From: Bacillota bacterium
GTDB lineage: Bacteria; Bacillota; Clostridia; Lachnospirales; Lachnospiraceae
Assembly: GCA_023439505.1 (NCBI GenBank)
Contig: JAEXNR010000032.1
Location: 1-64,000, forward strand
DNA: 64,000 bases
Direction of reading: 5' to 3'
Every line of letters starts with the position of its first letter. The first letter of the stretch is position 1. Made by a program: the position numbers and the translations under genes. Positions 63,889-64,000 of this stretch are shown here, one piece after another. The notes beneath the pieces are model-generated. The model saw nothing but the letters and a program-made list of their open reading frames with translations. It did no database searches and was not told the origin of the DNA.

Positions 63889-64000
63889 ATGTTAAGGAAT
63901 AGAGATAACATATATCAGGCATATCATGCATTGCTTAGCATGCTGTTAACCTGTGTGTTTGCGTTTTTACTGGATCAGTACTTTCAGTTGAGGGTCAGTG
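63889..64000 (+). CDS. start of a gene cut by the window end
   Basis: ATG 63889 follows AAGGGGGGAG. The 37 visible residues (MLRNRDNIYQAYHALLSMLL and on) contain a hydrophobic stretch. In MoxR-DUF58 operons the third gene is often a transglutaminase-like membrane protein, which is the likely identity here by context only. Confidence 0.6.
   Translation, partial: MLRNRDNIYQAYHALLSMLLTCVFAFLLDQYFQLRVS

Overview
The window reads as chromosome of a motile, spore-forming, Gram-positive anaerobe of the Lachnospiraceae / Clostridium phytofermentans type. The reasons are moderate-to-low GC, strong AGGAGG-like ribosome sites with frequent TTG and GTG starts, a T-box-controlled metG, a BofA sporulation protein, flagellin/FliS, a Gram-positive-style Tad pilus set without a secretin, an LPXTG-anchored protein, and a large polysaccharide-utilisation locus. 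The genus is an inference. No tRNA, rRNA, CRISPR, phage or insertion sequence was recognised.

Layout. (1) 1-2726: sigma-A promoter, methionine-type T-box leader, metG and terminator. (2) 2845-5976: an uncharacterised protein and a convergent DUF885 lipoprotein metallopeptidase. (3) 6154-11771: a flagellar block with a sigma-D-like promoter, a 1107-aa FliK/DUF6240-like protein, flagellin and FliS, followed by a 32-bp minisatellite. (4) 12284-12958: divergent DUF2508 and bofA. (5) 13185-24818: a Tad/Flp pilus locus with a degenerate CpaE-like protein, CpaF ATPase, TadB, a TadC with an extracellular insert, a Flp-type pilin, a DUF5702 protein, two TadE-like proteins, a prepilin peptidase and a DUF6382-FHA protein. 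(6) 25031-53882: a 28-kb glycan locus. (7) 54116-64000: housekeeping and mixed genes (glpK, rhomboid, flavodoxin-SCP2 fusion, soluble histidine kinase, HIT, murG with a TSCPD gene, MTA/SAH nucleosidase, and a MoxR-DUF58 pair running off the window edge).

The glycan locus looks like one pathway. Secreted or surface-bound CBM proteins and hydrolases (tandem CBM6 plus GH71/99-like, GH43 plus CBM35-like, a double beta-helix protein) act outside. Two sets of binding-protein-dependent permeases import oligosaccharides; no ATPase is encoded here, so a shared one elsewhere is likely. A cytoplasmic GH38 alpha-mannosidase and a Gfo/Idh/MocA oxidoreductase act inside. The GH38 plus GH99-like pair suggests a mannose-containing substrate such as alpha-mannan, but this is inference. 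A GntR-LacI hybrid (AraR-type) regulator sits inside the locus. A palindromic motif, ATATGATATATCATAT or half of it, recurs at five promoters, each overlapping or just downstream of a well-formed -10 box, including the regulator's own promoter. I read this as a local regulon operator.

The parts most worth a second look are that operator set, the solute-binding protein with N-terminal CBM-like modules, the NHL-Yip1 / DUF5696 pair between the two permease sets, the modified Tad components (TadC insert, duplicated Cys motifs on TadE, P-loop-less CpaE), a 132-bp inverted-repeat element inside the Tad operon, and the minisatellite.
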